Shown here: positions 55,140-64,000 of the stretch, piece after piece | Position numbering within the stretch: position 1 is the stretch's first letter | How the letters are laid out: each line of letters opens with the position of its first letter | From: Gammaproteobacteria bacterium | GTDB taxonomy: Bacteria > Pseudomonadota > Gammaproteobacteria > Burkholderiales > Rhodocyclaceae | Direction: 5' to 3' | Assembly: GCA_018824085.1 (NCBI GenBank) | Contig: JAHJHI010000051.1 | Span: forward strand, 1-64,000 | DNA length: 64,000 bases | The notes under the pieces: model-generated | Database searches by the model: none | Told to the model about the DNA's origin: nothing | What the model saw: the letters and a program-made list of their open reading frames with translations, nothing else | Program-made: the position numbers and the translations under genes

Positions 55140-56432
55140 ATGTACTCGACCCTGTCCGAGTGGTTGCAGCATCTAGAAAGCCTGCATCCCAAGGTGATCC
55201 AGCTCGGGCTGGATCGCGTCCTCAGCGTCAAGCAGGCTCTTGGCATCGTGCAGCGCGTGCCGGTGTTCATCGTTGGCGGCACCAACGGCAAGGGGTCGAC
55301 CTGCGCCATGCTGGAGCGCATCCTGCGTTGTGCCGGCTATCGGGTCGGAACGTATACTTCGCCCCATCTGCTGGCCTACAACGAACGGGTCCGCATCAAT
55401 GGCGAACCCGCGAGCGATGAAGCGCTGTGCGCCGGCTTTGCCGAAGTCGAGCAGGCGCGCGGCGATACGGCACTGACCTATTTCGAATTCGGCACGCTCG
55501 GCGCCTGGCAGGTGTTCGAGCGCGCCAATCTTGACGCCATCGTGCTTGAGGTCGGCCTTGGTGGCCGGCTCGACGCGGTCAATGCCTTCGATGCCGACTG
55601 CGCGATCGTCACCAGCATCGACCTCGATCACATGGACTATCTGGGTGATTCGCGCGAACTGATCGGCCGCGAGAAGGCCGGCATCCTGCGCCCGGACCGC
55701 CCGGCCATCATTGGCGACCCGATGCCGCCGGACAGTCTGGTCGAGTACGCACACTCCATCGGTGCCCGGCTCAAGGTGTCCGGTCGCGACTTCGGGTTCG
55801 GCGGCGACCGCCAGCAATGGGGATACTGGCGCCGTGATCCAGACCGCCTGGTCAAGCGTGGCGGTCTCGCCTATCCGGCGCTGCGCGGCGCCAACCAGCT
55901 GCTCAATGCATCGGCCGTCATCACTGCGCTGGACGCGATGTCCGACCGGCTGCCGGTGTCACTCGGCGACATCCGGCTCGGGCTGGCGACGGTCGAGCTG
56001 CCGGGACGCTTCCAGGTGATGCCGGGACGCCCGGCGGTCATCTTCGACGTCGCCCACAACCCGCACGCCGCATCGGTGCTGAACGAGAATCTGTCGAACA
56101 TGGGTTTCTTTCCGGAGACCTGGGCCGTTCTGGGCATGCTGCGCGACAAGGACATCGCCGGCGTGCTGGAGCGGCTGAAGGGGCGCGTCGACCACTGGAT
56201 GCTGTGTGATCTGGGCGGCCCGCGCGGCACGCCAGCGAGCGACATCGCCGCGCTGATCGCCGCCGGAGACATCCCCGGCAGCGTCGCGACCTTCTCCAGC
56301 CCGGTCGAAGCCTGGCACGCGACCCGGGACAGCGTCGGGGCGGATGATAGAATCGTCGTCTTCGGATCATTCCTCACGGTCGCTGAAGTCATGAGCGACT
56401 ACGCAAAATCGCCCCCGCCCGTGCAGGGCTGA
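55140..56432 (+). CDS. folC: Bifunctional dihydrofolate/folylpolyglutamate synthase
   Basis: The 430-residue Mur-ligase-like enzyme adds glutamates to folates and makes dihydrofolate. The P-loop is GTNGKGST at residues 47-54, with Lys51. Further motifs are VGTYTSPHLLAYNERVRING, LEVGLGGRLDAVNAF and FDVAHNPHAA. The place between accD and the SPOR gene matches the E. coli order. Confidence 0.96.
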   Translation: MYSTLSEWLQHLESLHPKVIQLGLDRVLSVKQALGIVQRVPVFIVGGTNGKGSTCAMLERILRCAGYRVGTYTSPHLLAYNERVRINGEPASDEALCAGFAEVEQARGDTALTYFEFGTLGAWQVFERANLDAIVLEVGLGGRLDAVNAFDADCAIVTSIDLDHMDYLGDSRELIGREKAGILRPDRPAIIGDPMPPDSLVEYAHSIGARLKVSGRDFGFGGDRQQWGYWRRDPDRLVKRGGLAYPALRGANQLLNASAVITALDAMSDRLPVSLGDIRLGLATVELPGRFQVMPGRPAVIFDVAHNPHAASVLNENLSNMGFFPETWAVLGMLRDKDIAGVLERLKGRVDHWMLCDLGGPRGTPASDIAALIAAGDIPGSVATFSSPVEAWHATRDSVGADDRIVVFGSFLTVAEVMSDYAKSPPPVQG

Positions 56433-56459
56433 ATTCCACCCGCAGGACGCCGTTCCAAC

Positions 56460-57176
56460 GTGGCTTCTCCCGATCCCGATCTGCAGACCGATCTTCGCAA
56501 GCGTGCACGCCGCCGTCTGCTGGGTGCCATCGCGCTCGCGCTGACCGCAGCCATCGTGCTGCCCATCGTCATGGACCATGAGCCGCGCCCGCCGGCGCAG
56601 GACATTGCGGTGCGCATTCCGGCGCGCGACAACGCGCCACCGCTGGCGTCACCCGCGCGCTCCGACGGCTCCGACGCCGATGTGACGATTCCGCCGGCGC
56701 CTCCCGATTCCGATCCGGGCGCGGCCGACCGGGCAGAGGTGCCCGCCGCGGCGGTCGCTCCGCAGGCGCCGCCGGTGAAGCCCGAGCCGGTGAAACCGGC
56801 GCCGGCCAAGCCTGAACCGACGCGGGAGCCTCCGGTCAAAGCGGAGCCTTCGAAGGTCGAGCCGCCCAGACCGGCGACGCCGAAACCGGATGCCCTGGCG
56901 GCCGAAGCCGCCAGGGTGGCCGCGTTGCTCGAAGGCAAATCGTCGTCATTCGCTCTCCAGTTGGGCGTTTTCAGCGATGTCGCCAACGCTGCCAAACTGC
57001 GCAAACGCGCGAAGGATCTGGGTTTTGCCAGCTTCACCGAAGATGTCAGGCTTGCCGGTGGCCAGACGCAGATCCGCGTCAAGGTGGGCCCCTTCACGAC
57101 GCGCGACGCTGCGGAAGCTGCGCAGCGAAAACTTGAATCCGCCGGCCTCAAGTCCATGGTCACGCCGCGTCCATGA
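56460..57176 (+). CDS. SPOR-domain cell-division-associated protein (DedD-like)
   Basis: The 238-residue protein has a short cytoplasmic start, one membrane helix (RLLGAIALALTAAIVLPIVM, about residues 19-38), a Pro/Lys/Glu-rich linker (KPEPVKPAPAKPEP), and a C-terminal SPOR domain (FALQLGVFSDVANAAKLRKR, and QIRVKVGPFTTRDAAEAAQR). SPOR domains bind denuded glycan at the septum. It starts at GTG and overlaps cvpA by four bases. The position between folC and cvpA matches dedD. Confidence 0.88.
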   Translation: MASPDPDLQTDLRKRARRRLLGAIALALTAAIVLPIVMDHEPRPPAQDIAVRIPARDNAPPLASPARSDGSDADVTIPPAPPDSDPGAADRAEVPAAAVAPQAPPVKPEPVKPAPAKPEPTREPPVKAEPSKVEPPRPATPKPDALAAEAARVAALLEGKSSSFALQLGVFSDVANAAKLRKRAKDLGFASFTEDVRLAGGQTQIRVKVGPFTTRDAAEAAQRKLESAGLKSMVTPRP

Positions 57177-57667
57177 CGATTCTGGACTACGTCCTGATCG
57201 CAATCGTCGTGTTGTCGACGGTGATCGGACTGATGCGCGGTCTGGTGAGCGAAGTGCTGGCGCTGGTCGCCTGGGTGCTCGCCTTCATCTGTGCGCGTCA
57301 GTTCGGCGCGGATGTGGCGGTCTTCCTGCCGGAGGGCATACGCGATGCCGGCCTGCGCATGGTCGGCGGGTTTGCGCTGACTTTTCTCGCGGTGCTGATG
57401 CTGTGTGGCGCGATACGCTGGGTTCTGCGTTCGCTGATCAAGGCCACCGGCCTCGACTTCCCGGATCGCGTGCTCGGAGGCCTGTTCGGCCTGGCGCGGG
57501 CCGGACTTATACTGATGCTGCTGGTCGTCGGCGCTGCGTTCACGCCGGCGCCAGAACAGTCATGGTGGCGAGAGGCGCTCCTGACGCCTCCGCTCGAGAC
57601 CGCGGCCATCGCGCTCAGACCATGGCTACCCGATCCGGTGGCGAAAAAGATTCGTTTTAAGGCCTGA
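57173..57667 (+). CDS. cvpA: CvpA family membrane protein
   Basis: The 164-residue membrane protein has four hydrophobic segments ([70 protein letters not shown]) and the CvpA N-terminal motif [20 protein letters not shown]. In E. coli CvpA is needed for colicin V production and envelope function. It overlaps the SPOR gene and lies seven bases before purF, as in E. coli. Confidence 0.93.
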   Translation: MTILDYVLIAIVVLSTVIGLMRGLVSEVLALVAWVLAFICARQFGADVAVFLPEGIRDAGLRMVGGFALTFLAVLMLCGAIRWVLRSLIKATGLDFPDRVLGGLFGLARAGLILMLLVVGAAFTPAPEQSWWREALLTPPLETAAIALRPWLPDPVAKKIRFKA

Positions 57668-57674
57668 AACTACC

Positions 57675-59204
57675 ATGTGCGGAATACTCGGCGTAGTTGC
57701 CACCTCTCCCGTCAATCAGCTGCTGTATGACGGTCTTCTCGTGCTGCAGCACCGCGGGCAGGACGCTGCGGGCATTGCGACGGCGCAAGGCCAGAAGTTC
57801 CACATGCACAAAGGCTCCGGCCTGGTGCGGGATGTTTTCCGCACGCGCAACATGCGGACCCTGCTGGGCAACTGGGGCATCGGACACGTCCGTTATCCGA
57901 CCGCCGGCTCGGCCTACAACGCGGCCGAAGCCCAGCCCTTCTACGTGAATTCGCCATTCGGCATCATGCTGGCGCACAACGGCAACCTGACCAATTCGGA
58001 AGAGCTGAAGGTCGACATGTTCCGCACCGATCTGCGGCACATCAACACGACGTCGGATTCCGAAGTGCTGCTCAATGTGCTTGCCCACGAAATGATGCAG
58101 GCGCTGCGCGAGCGCCCGACCTTCGACCACCAGACCATCTTCCGTGCGGTGGCCGGCGTGCATCGCCGCTGCCGCGGTGCTTACGCGGTGGTGGCCATGA
58201 TTGCCGGTTTCGGCCTGCTGGCATTCCGTGATCCGTACGGCATTCGCCCGCTGGTCATCGGCAGCAATGAAACGCCGCTCGGCACCGAGTGGCTCGTGGC
58301 TTCGGAAAGCGTCGCGCCGGACACGCTGGGTTTCCGCCTGCTGCGCGACATCGCGCCGGGCGAGGCGGTGCTCATTTCGCCGGAAGGCACGATGCACGCG
58401 CAGCAGTGTGCCGAAAGCCCGACCTACGCTCCCTGTCTGTTCGAGTACGTCTATCTGGCGCGTCCAGATTCGCTGATGGACGGCGTGTCGGTCTACGAGT
58501 CGCGCGTGAAGATGGGTGAGTTCCTCGCGCAGAAGATCCAGGCCGACCACGCTGACCTGCAGATCGACGCCGTCATCCCGATTCCGGATTCGAGCCGCGC
58601 CTCTGCGATGGAACTGGCACGCGTGCTGAACGTGCCCTACCGCGAAGGCTTCGTGAAGAACCGCTACATCGGCCGCACCTTCATCATGCCGGGGCAGGCG
58701 GTGCGCCGTAAGTCGGTGCGCCAGAAGCTGAACGCGATCTCGCAGGAATTCAAGGGCAAGAACGTGCTGCTGGTGGATGACTCCATCGTGCGCGGCACGA
58801 CCAGTCAGGAGATCGTCGCGATGGCACGCGAAGCGGGCGCTCTCAAGGTGTATTTCGCGTCCGCAGCGCCGCCGGTGCGTTACGCCAATGTCTACGGCAT
58901 CGACATGCCGACGCGCGACGAGCTGATCGCGGCCAACCGCTCCGACGCCGAGATACGCGTCGCCATCGGCGCCGACGAGCTGATCTATCAGACGCTGGAA
59001 ATGCTGAAGGCATCCATCATCGCGTGCAATCCGTCGATCGACCAGTTCGAAACGTCGTGCTTCGACGGCAACTATGTGACGGGCGATGTGACGGCCGCCT
59101 ATCTCGACGGCATCGAGAATCAGCGCAAGGGTGCGCCGGCGCAGCTGGACGAGGACGGCGGGCAGCTTGACCTGAATCTCGTCACCGCCGAGGAGAACGC
59201 TTGA
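57675..59204 (+). CDS. purF: Amidophosphoribosyltransferase
   Basis: The 509-residue enzyme starts purine synthesis by making phosphoribosylamine from PRPP and glutamine. The N-terminal nucleophile Cys2 is in MCGILGV. The glutaminase half shows [14 protein letters not shown], and the C-terminal half has the PRPP-binding motif [20 protein letters not shown]. Seven bases separate it from cvpA. A riboswitch-terminator leader for metZ follows. Confidence 0.97.
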   Translation: MCGILGVVATSPVNQLLYDGLLVLQHRGQDAAGIATAQGQKFHMHKGSGLVRDVFRTRNMRTLLGNWGIGHVRYPTAGSAYNAAEAQPFYVNSPFGIMLAHNGNLTNSEELKVDMFRTDLRHINTTSDSEVLLNVLAHEMMQALRERPTFDHQTIFRAVAGVHRRCRGAYAVVAMIAGFGLLAFRDPYGIRPLVIGSNETPLGTEWLVASESVAPDTLGFRLLRDIAPGEAVLISPEGTMHAQQCAESPTYAPCLFEYVYLARPDSLMDGVSVYESRVKMGEFLAQKIQADHADLQIDAVIPIPDSSRASAMELARVLNVPYREGFVKNRYIGRTFIMPGQAVRRKSVRQKLNAISQEFKGKNVLLVDDSIVRGTTSQEIVAMAREAGALKVYFASAAPPVRYANVYGIDMPTRDELIAANRSDAEIRVAIGADELIYQTLEMLKASIIACNPSIDQFETSCFDGNYVTGDVTAAYLDGIENQRKGAPAQLDEDGGQLDLNLVTAEENA

Positions 59205-59235
59205 CGCTCACGCCGGCCGGGCGTTAATGTCTCGC

Positions 59236-59330
59236 TTCGCGCCGATTTGAATCCAGCTTGCGGGCGCGCGGGGTTGCAGGGCCGCTTCGGCGGTCCGGCC
59301 CCGGATAAATACGGCTAAAGCGGCGAAACG
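59236..59330 (+). ncRNA. SAM-II-type riboswitch with inserted hairpin, upstream of metZ
   Basis: The sequence shows the SAM-II core: P1 strand CGCGCC (59238-59243), loop GATTTGAA (59244-59251), P1 partner GGCGCG (59263-59268) and the conserved 3' segment GGATAAATACGGCTAAAG (59303-59320). Between P1 and that segment sits an extra hairpin (59270-59302) with a TTCG loop that is not in the minimal SAM-II form. SAM-II binds S-adenosylmethionine and controls methionine genes. Here it precedes metZ and an intrinsic terminator. GGCGAAACG at 59322-59330 repeats in the terminator and can act as antiterminator. Confidence 0.72.
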
Positions 59331-59341
59331 AACGTATTCCG

Positions 59342-59377
59342 AAACCCGTTTTGCCTCCGAGGCGAAACGGGTTTTTT
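59342..59377 (+). terminator. Intrinsic terminator in the metZ leader
   Basis: AAACCCGTTTTGCC (59342-59355) pairs with GGCGAAACGGGTTT (59361-59374), loop TCCGA, then T continues to 59376. It lies 130 bases before metZ, directly after the SAM-II-like element. It also closes the purF transcript. Confidence 0.88.
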
Positions 59378-59507
59378 GTTGTCCGCGCCGTGCGTGGCGG
59401 ACAACTCCCGAAACGCCCCGGAGTGCCGCGCGGGCCTGACCGGCGCCTTCGTGCTTCGCCTTTCCCCTGCAACCGTTGCCGGCCCGGCAGGCCGGCTGGA
59501 GCACACG

Positions 59508-60707
59508 ATGAGCAATCCAGATCGAGAGCCGCTCGACATCACGGCCTACGAACCCGAAACGCTGGCAGTGCGTGCCGGCATTCAGCGCAGCCAGTTCGGC
59601 GAGCACGGCGAGGCGCTGTTCCTCACGTCCAGCTTCGTGTTCGACACGGCCGCCGAAGCCGCGGCACGTTTTTCCGGCGCCCAGCCCGGCAATGTCTACG
59701 CGCGCTTCACCAACCCCACCGTCACGATGATGCAGGAGCGGCTCGCAGCGCTCGAAGGCGCCGAGGCCTGCGTGGCCACCAGTTCGGGCATGTCGGCCAT
59801 CCTGTCGATGGTGATGGCGCTGCTGAAGAGTGGTGACCACATCATCGCCTCGCGTGGCATCTTCGGTTCGACGCAGCAGCTGTTCTCGACCTATTTCGAG
59901 AAATTCGGCGTTACCACCACGCTGGTCGATGCGACCGACATCGAGGCCTACCGTGCCGCCGTGCAGCCGGGCACGAAGCTGTTCTTCATCGAAACGCCGT
60001 CGAATCCGCTGACTGAAGTGATCGACATCCAGGCCGTGGCCGACGTCGCCCATGCGGCCGGCGCGCTGCTTGCCGTTGATAACTGCTTCTGTTCGCCGGC
60101 ACTGCAGAAGCCGCTGGAACTGGGCGCCGACATCATCATCCACTCGGCCACCAAGTATCTGGATGGACAGGGCCGTGTGCTCGGTGGTGCGGTGTGCGGG
60201 CGCAAGGCCGAAATGGACGAGGTGCTGCGCTTTCTGCGCACCGCCGGCCCGACGCTGTCGCCGTTCAACGCGTGGGTCATCCTCAAGGGCCTGGAAACGC
60301 TGTCCATCCGCATGCAGGCGCAGTCGGCCAACGCGCTCGAACTGGCGCACTGGCTGGAGCGCCAGCCCTGGGTGGCGCGCGTGTTCTATCCGGGCCTTGA
60401 GTCGCATCCGCAGCACGCGGTCGCGATGCGCCAGCAAAAGACCGGCGGCGCGGTCGTCGCGTTCGAGGTGAAGGGCGGCCGCGAAGAAGCCTGGAAGCTG
60501 ATTGACGCGACCCGCATGCTGTCCATCACCGCCAACCTGGGCGACACCAAGACCACGATCACCCATCCGGCAACCACGACGCACGGACGCATCGCGCAGG
60601 CGGCGCGCGACGCGTCGGGCATCCACGAAAGTCTGATCCGGCTGGCCATCGGGCTGGAGTCGGTCGCCGACATGAAGCGCGACCTGTCGCGCTGGCTCGA
60701 CGCCTGA
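59508..60707 (+). CDS. metZ: O-succinylhomoserine sulfhydrylase
   Basis: The 399-residue PLP enzyme makes homocysteine directly from O-succinylhomoserine and sulfide. The PLP lysine is Lys216 in HSATKYLDGQGRVLGG. Further motifs are YARFTNPTVTMMQERLAALE, ATSSGMSAILSMVMALLKSG and STQQLFSTYFEKFGV. The start at 59508 follows GGAG; an in-frame extension to 59376 would overlap the terminator. Expression is probably controlled by the SAM-II-like leader: high SAM should favour termination. Confidence 0.93.
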   Translation: MSNPDREPLDITAYEPETLAVRAGIQRSQFGEHGEALFLTSSFVFDTAAEAAARFSGAQPGNVYARFTNPTVTMMQERLAALEGAEACVATSSGMSAILSMVMALLKSGDHIIASRGIFGSTQQLFSTYFEKFGVTTTLVDATDIEAYRAAVQPGTKLFFIETPSNPLTEVIDIQAVADVAHAAGALLAVDNCFCSPALQKPLELGADIIIHSATKYLDGQGRVLGGAVCGRKAEMDEVLRFLRTAGPTLSPFNAWVILKGLETLSIRMQAQSANALELAHWLERQPWVARVFYPGLESHPQHAVAMRQQKTGGAVVAFEVKGGREEAWKLIDATRMLSITANLGDTKTTITHPATTTHGRIAQAARDASGIHESLIRLAIGLESVADMKRDLSRWLDA

Positions 60708-60708
60708 C

Positions 60709-61404
60709 ATGCCGCGTCATATCGCATTGGTGCCCGCTGCCGGCTGCGGCAGCCGCTTCGGCGCACAGATGCCGAAGCAGTATCTGCCGCTGGCGGGCGC
60801 CCCGCTGATCCGGCACGCGCTGGCCACCCTGTGCGCACACGCGCGCATCGATCGCGTCGTCGTCGTGCTGGCGCCGGACGACCTGTACTGGCGCGGGTTC
60901 GACTGGTCCGCGCTCGGGCCGAAGCTGATGCCGGTGCACTGTGGCGGCGCGAGCCGCGCGGTGTCGGTGCGCAACGGCCTGTCCGAACTGGCGGGCTGGG
61001 CACGCGCCGATGACTGGGTGCTGGTGCACGACGCGGCACGCCCCTGCCTGTCGGCCGGCATGCTGGACGCACTGATCGACACGCTCGCCGGCGACGAGGT
61101 CGGCGGCCTGCTGGCGATGCGCGTGGCCGATACGCTCAAGCGGGCCGACGCAGGTGACCGGGTCGAGGCGACGGTGCCGCGCGACGCGATGTGGCAGGCG
61201 CAGACGCCGCAGATGTTCCGCCTTGCCACGCTGCTCGACGCGCTGGAACGCGGTGCCGACGTCACCGACGAGGCGTCCGCAATCGAGGCGCTCGGTTTGC
61301 GGCCGAAACTGGTTGCCGCCTGCATGGGCAATCTCAAGGTGACCTGGCCGGAGGACATGAAGCTGGCCGAACTGATATTGAGTACCCGGGAGGCAGGAGC
61401 ATGA
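60709..61404 (+). CDS. ispD: 2-C-methyl-D-erythritol 4-phosphate cytidylyltransferase
   Basis: The 231-residue enzyme makes CDP-methylerythritol in the MEP isoprenoid pathway. The nucleotide-binding start reads [20 protein letters not shown], followed by [12 protein letters not shown] and [11 protein letters not shown]. It begins one base after metZ and overlaps ispF by four bases. Confidence 0.96.
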   Translation: MPRHIALVPAAGCGSRFGAQMPKQYLPLAGAPLIRHALATLCAHARIDRVVVVLAPDDLYWRGFDWSALGPKLMPVHCGGASRAVSVRNGLSELAGWARADDWVLVHDAARPCLSAGMLDALIDTLAGDEVGGLLAMRVADTLKRADAGDRVEATVPRDAMWQAQTPQMFRLATLLDALERGADVTDEASAIEALGLRPKLVAACMGNLKVTWPEDMKLAELILSTREAGA

Positions 61405-61928
61405 ATCCGGATCTGTTGCGCAGCGGGCAGCCGCCTTTTCGCATCGGCCAGGGCTTTGACGTGCACAGGCTGGTCGAGGGCCGCAAGTGCGTCATCGGCG
61501 GCGTCGACATCCCGCACGAAAAGGGCTTGCTTGGCCATTCGGACGCCGACGTGCTGCTGCACGCCATCACCGACGCGCTGCTCGGCGCCGCCGGACTGGG
61601 CGACATCGGCCGGCTGTTTCCGGACACGGATGCCGCCTATGCCGGTGCCGACAGCCGGGTGCTGTTGCGCGAGGCGGTGCGCCAGATCAGGCGCACCGGC
61701 TGGCTGATCGGCAACATCGACGCGACCGTGATCTGCGAACAGCCGAAGATCACGCCGCATGCGGCGCAGATGGTGGCCAACATCGCCGCCGATTGCGACA
61801 TCCCGCCGCACGCCGTCAATGTGAAGGGCAAGACCTCGGAAAAGCTCGGCTATACCGGGCGTGGTGAAGGCATTGCCGCGCAGGCCGTGGCCATGCTGAT
61901 CCACCCGCCGCAGGCGACCGAAGGCTGA
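61401..61928 (+). CDS. ispF: 2-C-methyl-D-erythritol 2,4-cyclodiphosphate synthase
   Basis: The 175-residue enzyme forms the cyclic diphosphate in the MEP pathway. Zinc and substrate motifs are [40 protein letters not shown] and [20 protein letters not shown]. The start at 61401 follows AGGAGC and overlaps the ispD stop (ATGA). Confidence 0.96.
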   Translation: MNPDLLRSGQPPFRIGQGFDVHRLVEGRKCVIGGVDIPHEKGLLGHSDADVLLHAITDALLGAAGLGDIGRLFPDTDAAYAGADSRVLLREAVRQIRRTGWLIGNIDATVICEQPKITPHAAQMVANIAADCDIPPHAVNVKGKTSEKLGYTGRGEGIAAQAVAMLIHPPQATEG

Positions 61929-62024
61929 CCTCCTTGCGCTCCCGGCGTCGCCCGCCCGGCGCGGGTCGCGAAGGGCCTTGTGCCGCCTGCATGCTTCGTC
62001 GTCGCGTACCCGCCTCGCAGAGGC

Positions 62025-63068
62025 TCATGCCCGCGCCAGCTCCCGGCTCAGCTGATGCACTGCCATCGCGTAGAAGTAGGACTTGTTGTAGCGCGTGATG
62101 ACGTAGAAATTGCGGAAACCGAGCCAGTATTCCGTCGGTGCATCGGGGGTGATCAGATCGACCATCGTTGCCGGCTTGCCGATGAGTTCGCGGCCGGGCG
62201 AGCGTACGCCGGCAGCGATCAGCGTGTCGCTGTCCAGGCTGGGTTCGGTGCCGGCGGCGACCAGCGGCGCAGCGGCGGCATCGTCGACGAGCACGCGCTG
62301 CACGACCGGCTCGCCCGGCTCCCAGCCGTGCTGCTGCAGATAGGCGGCAACGCTGCCGATGGCATCGTCCGGGCTGTTGATGAGATCGACGCGTCCGTCG
62401 CCGTCGAAGTCGACGGCGTAGCGCCGCCAGCTGCTGGGCAGGAATTGCGGGTAACCGAGTGCGCCTGCGTAGGAGCCGCGGAAGCTGGAAGGTTCGAGAT
62501 CAAGTTCGCGTGCCAGCAGGAACAGTTCGCCCAGTTCGCGCCGGAACAGATCGGCGCGCGCCGGGTATTCGAAGGCGAGCGTGGCCAGCGCGCGCAGCAG
62601 TTCGAAGTCACCGGTGTGGCGTCCGTAGATGGTTTCGACGCCGACGATGGCCGCGATGACCTCGCGCGGCACGCCGTATTGCTGTTCGGCGCGCTCGAAG
62701 GTTGCGCGATAGTCGTCGAGGAAGGCGCGTCCTTCGCGGATGCGCACCGGTTCGACGAAGCGGCTGCGATAGCGCGCCCAGGAGCGCACGCCGGGCGACG
62801 ACGGCGGACTGATCAGGCGGATCACGCGTTCCTGTATCCGTACCGGGACGAACTGGCGCAGCAGCGCGGCTTCGTCGAAGCCATGTTCAGCCGACAGCTC
62901 GCGGCAGAAGGCGCGCACGTCGTCGCGCTCGGCGAATGAGGCGGTGCTGGCGGCCTGAGCCGGAAGCCGGGCCGAGGCGAGCAGGGCGGCGCCGGCAACC
63001 ATGAACTGTCGGCGCGAGAAGGGCCGGCGTGCGCCGGTGTCGGGACAAGGAATGAAGAGGGATGTCAT
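62025..63068 (-). CDS. mltB: Lytic murein transglycosylase (MltB family) with Tat-like signal
   Basis: The 347-residue protein has a MltB-type domain: VPREVIAAIVGVETIYGR with catalytic Glu145, then GALGYPQFLPSSWRRYAVDF. The N-terminus contains RRPFSRRQFMVAGAALLASA, a twin-arginine type signal, instead of the lipobox of E. coli MltB. It cleaves peptidoglycan in the periplasm. The start at 63068 overlaps the upstream stop (ATGA). Confidence 0.85.
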   Translation of the reverse strand: MTSLFIPCPDTGARRPFSRRQFMVAGAALLASARLPAQAASTASFAERDDVRAFCRELSAEHGFDEAALLRQFVPVRIQERVIRLISPPSSPGVRSWARYRSRFVEPVRIREGRAFLDDYRATFERAEQQYGVPREVIAAIVGVETIYGRHTGDFELLRALATLAFEYPARADLFRRELGELFLLARELDLEPSSFRGSYAGALGYPQFLPSSWRRYAVDFDGDGRVDLINSPDDAIGSVAAYLQQHGWEPGEPVVQRVLVDDAAAAPLVAAGTEPSLDSDTLIAAGVRSPGRELIGKPATMVDLITPDAPTEYWLGFRNFYVITRYNKSYFYAMAVHQLSRELARA

Positions 63069-64000
63069 GAGGCGGCTGGTGTTCGTTTGCGGCGCAGCGC
63101 ACGGGCGCACGCCCTGAGTTCGCGGGCGGCCTGCAACGGCGGCGAAGTGCCGTAGCGGGCATCGGCATAAAGTCTACACGCCTGAGCGACATCCTTCGCG
63201 AGATCGGGTCGCGTGCGCGCCACGCGCGCCGCGTAGTCCATCGGCCCCTCCCAGTCCTCGCGCCCGAGGCCGAGCGGCCTCAGGGCATGGTGGATGCCGG
63301 TCCAGGCGCGCGCCAGCGGGTCGCGTGCGATGCCGCGCCGCATTGCCCACGCGGTCAGGGCGACGGCGAACAGCGCGCACAGGCCGGCCATCCATGCGGT
63401 CAGCAGGCGCCAGTCCGGGGACCGCATGCCGAGCCTGTGCAGCAGTTCGCGCTGCTTGTCCTGGTCGTAGGACAGCACCCATTGATTCCATCCGTTGTTG
63501 GCGGCTTCCCAGCGCTGACGCAGGCTGCGCAGCCAGCCGGCGTCGCCTCGGGCGATGAAGGGCACCGGTTCGCCGGCGGCCATGCCGGCCAGACCGTGTT
63601 CGACGCGCGACGGCAGGATGGCGGCCGTCGGATCGACGCGGCGCCAGCCTTCGTCCGGCAACCACACTTCGGCCCATGCGTGGGCATCGGACTGGCGCAC
63701 CACGATGTAATCGTCGATTTCGTTGCGTTCACCGCCCTGATAGCCCGTCACGACGCGTGCCGGAATGCCGGCGGCGCGCATCAGGAACACGAAGGCGCCG
63801 GCGTAGTGTTCGCAGAATCCGCGTCGCGTGTCGAACAGGAAGGCGTCGATGCCGTCGTCGCCGAGCAGCGGCGGCGTCAGCGTGTAGACGAAGGCCTTCC
63901 GGCGGAACATCTGCAGCACGGCGGCCACGGTGCCGGCGTCGCTGCCGGCCTGCGCTCGCAGCGCGACGGCCAGTCCGCGCGCGCGCGCGTTGCCGTCCGC
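63065..64000 (-). CDS. TgpA-type transglutaminase-like membrane protein (partial)
   Basis: The coding frame runs on the minus strand from the window edge without a start, so the N-terminal part, which carries the membrane helices in this family, is missing. The visible part has the transglutaminase triad region: GFCEHYAGAFVFLMRAAGIP with the cysteine, DAHAWAEVWLPDEGWRRVDP with the histidine and aspartate. One membrane helix follows (LTAWMAGLCALFAVALTAWA), then a cytoplasmic tail. This resembles TgpA of Pseudomonas. It is translationally linked to mltB. Confidence 0.85.
   Translation of the reverse strand, partial: ADGNARARGLAVALRAQAGSDAGTVAAVLQMFRRKAFVYTLTPPLLGDDGIDAFLFDTRRGFCEHYAGAFVFLMRAAGIPARVVTGYQGGERNEIDDYIVVRQSDAHAWAEVWLPDEGWRRVDPTAAILPSRVEHGLAGMAAGEPVPFIARGDAGWLRSLRQRWEAANNGWNQWVLSYDQDKQRELLHRLGMRSPDWRLLTAWMAGLCALFAVALTAWAMRRGIARDPLARAWTGIHHALRPLGLGREDWEGPMDYAARVARTRPDLAKDVAQACRLYADARYGTSPPLQAARELRACARALRRKRTPAAS

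Noticed and set aside
59205-59507. Protein-coding N-terminal extension of metZ from 59376
   Set aside because: It would begin in the terminator T-tract and adds 44 residues that do not resemble the enzyme family; the ATG at 59508 has a ribosome-binding site.
1-64000. CRISPR arrays, insertion sequences, prophage genes
   Set aside because: No regularly spaced repeats, transposase motifs or phage structural genes were recognised.

Overview
This window looks like a conserved chromosomal stretch of a motile, high-GC betaproteobacterium. The evidence is gene order: tig-clpP-clpX-lon-tRNA-ppiD, leuC-entericidin-leuD-leuB-asd-fimV-truA-trpFBA-accD-folC-SPOR-cvpA-purF-metZ, and a polar-type flagellar set (flhA, flhF, a FlhG-like gene, fliA, motC, motD). 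The mix recalls Rhodocyclales or Methyloversatilis-like bacteria, but the genus is a guess. Almost all the DNA is coding. The first 6 kb looks less GC-rich than the rest.

Layout. 1-8.3 kb: trigger factor, the ClpXP and Lon proteases (lon with a heat-shock-type promoter), tRNA-Val and tRNA-Asp, and ppiD; hupB, often found between lon and ppiD, is absent. 8.3-11.3 kb: an orphan TetR regulator, a BON-LysM protein, a reverse-strand tRNA-Val(CAC) and gltX. 11.5-19.1 kb: an unusual three-gene cassette. It encodes a membrane-anchored TIR protein, a 1817-residue protein with two alpha/beta-hydrolase domains, a caspase-like CHAT domain and a helical tail, and a protein with an M15-like domain plus a lysozyme-like motif. 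19.2-41.1 kb: a glycine-zipper protein and then flagellar genes: flhA-flhF-flhG-like-fliA-motC-motD, divergent flgA and flgMN, flgBCDEFGHIJ and flgKL. Sigma-54-type promoters can be read before flgB, flgK and (weaker) flgA, and a FliA-type promoter before flgM. 41-61.9 kb: an MFS carrier, then leucine, aspartate-family and tryptophan biosynthesis, FimV, truA, accD, folC, cvpA, purF, a SAM-II-like riboswitch with terminator ahead of metZ, and ispDF. 62-64 kb: a lytic transglycosylase and a truncated TgpA-type transglutaminase on the reverse strand.

The TIR/CHAT-hydrolase/lysozyme-like cassette is the best candidate for an undescribed system. Its parts are typical of prokaryotic conflict or programmed-death modules: a possible NADase-type TIR, a caspase-like protease, lipase-like folds and a wall-targeting fold. 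They lie in one translationally linked unit between housekeeping genes. The second notable element is the metZ leader, where a GGCGAAACG repeat gives a readable antitermination scheme.
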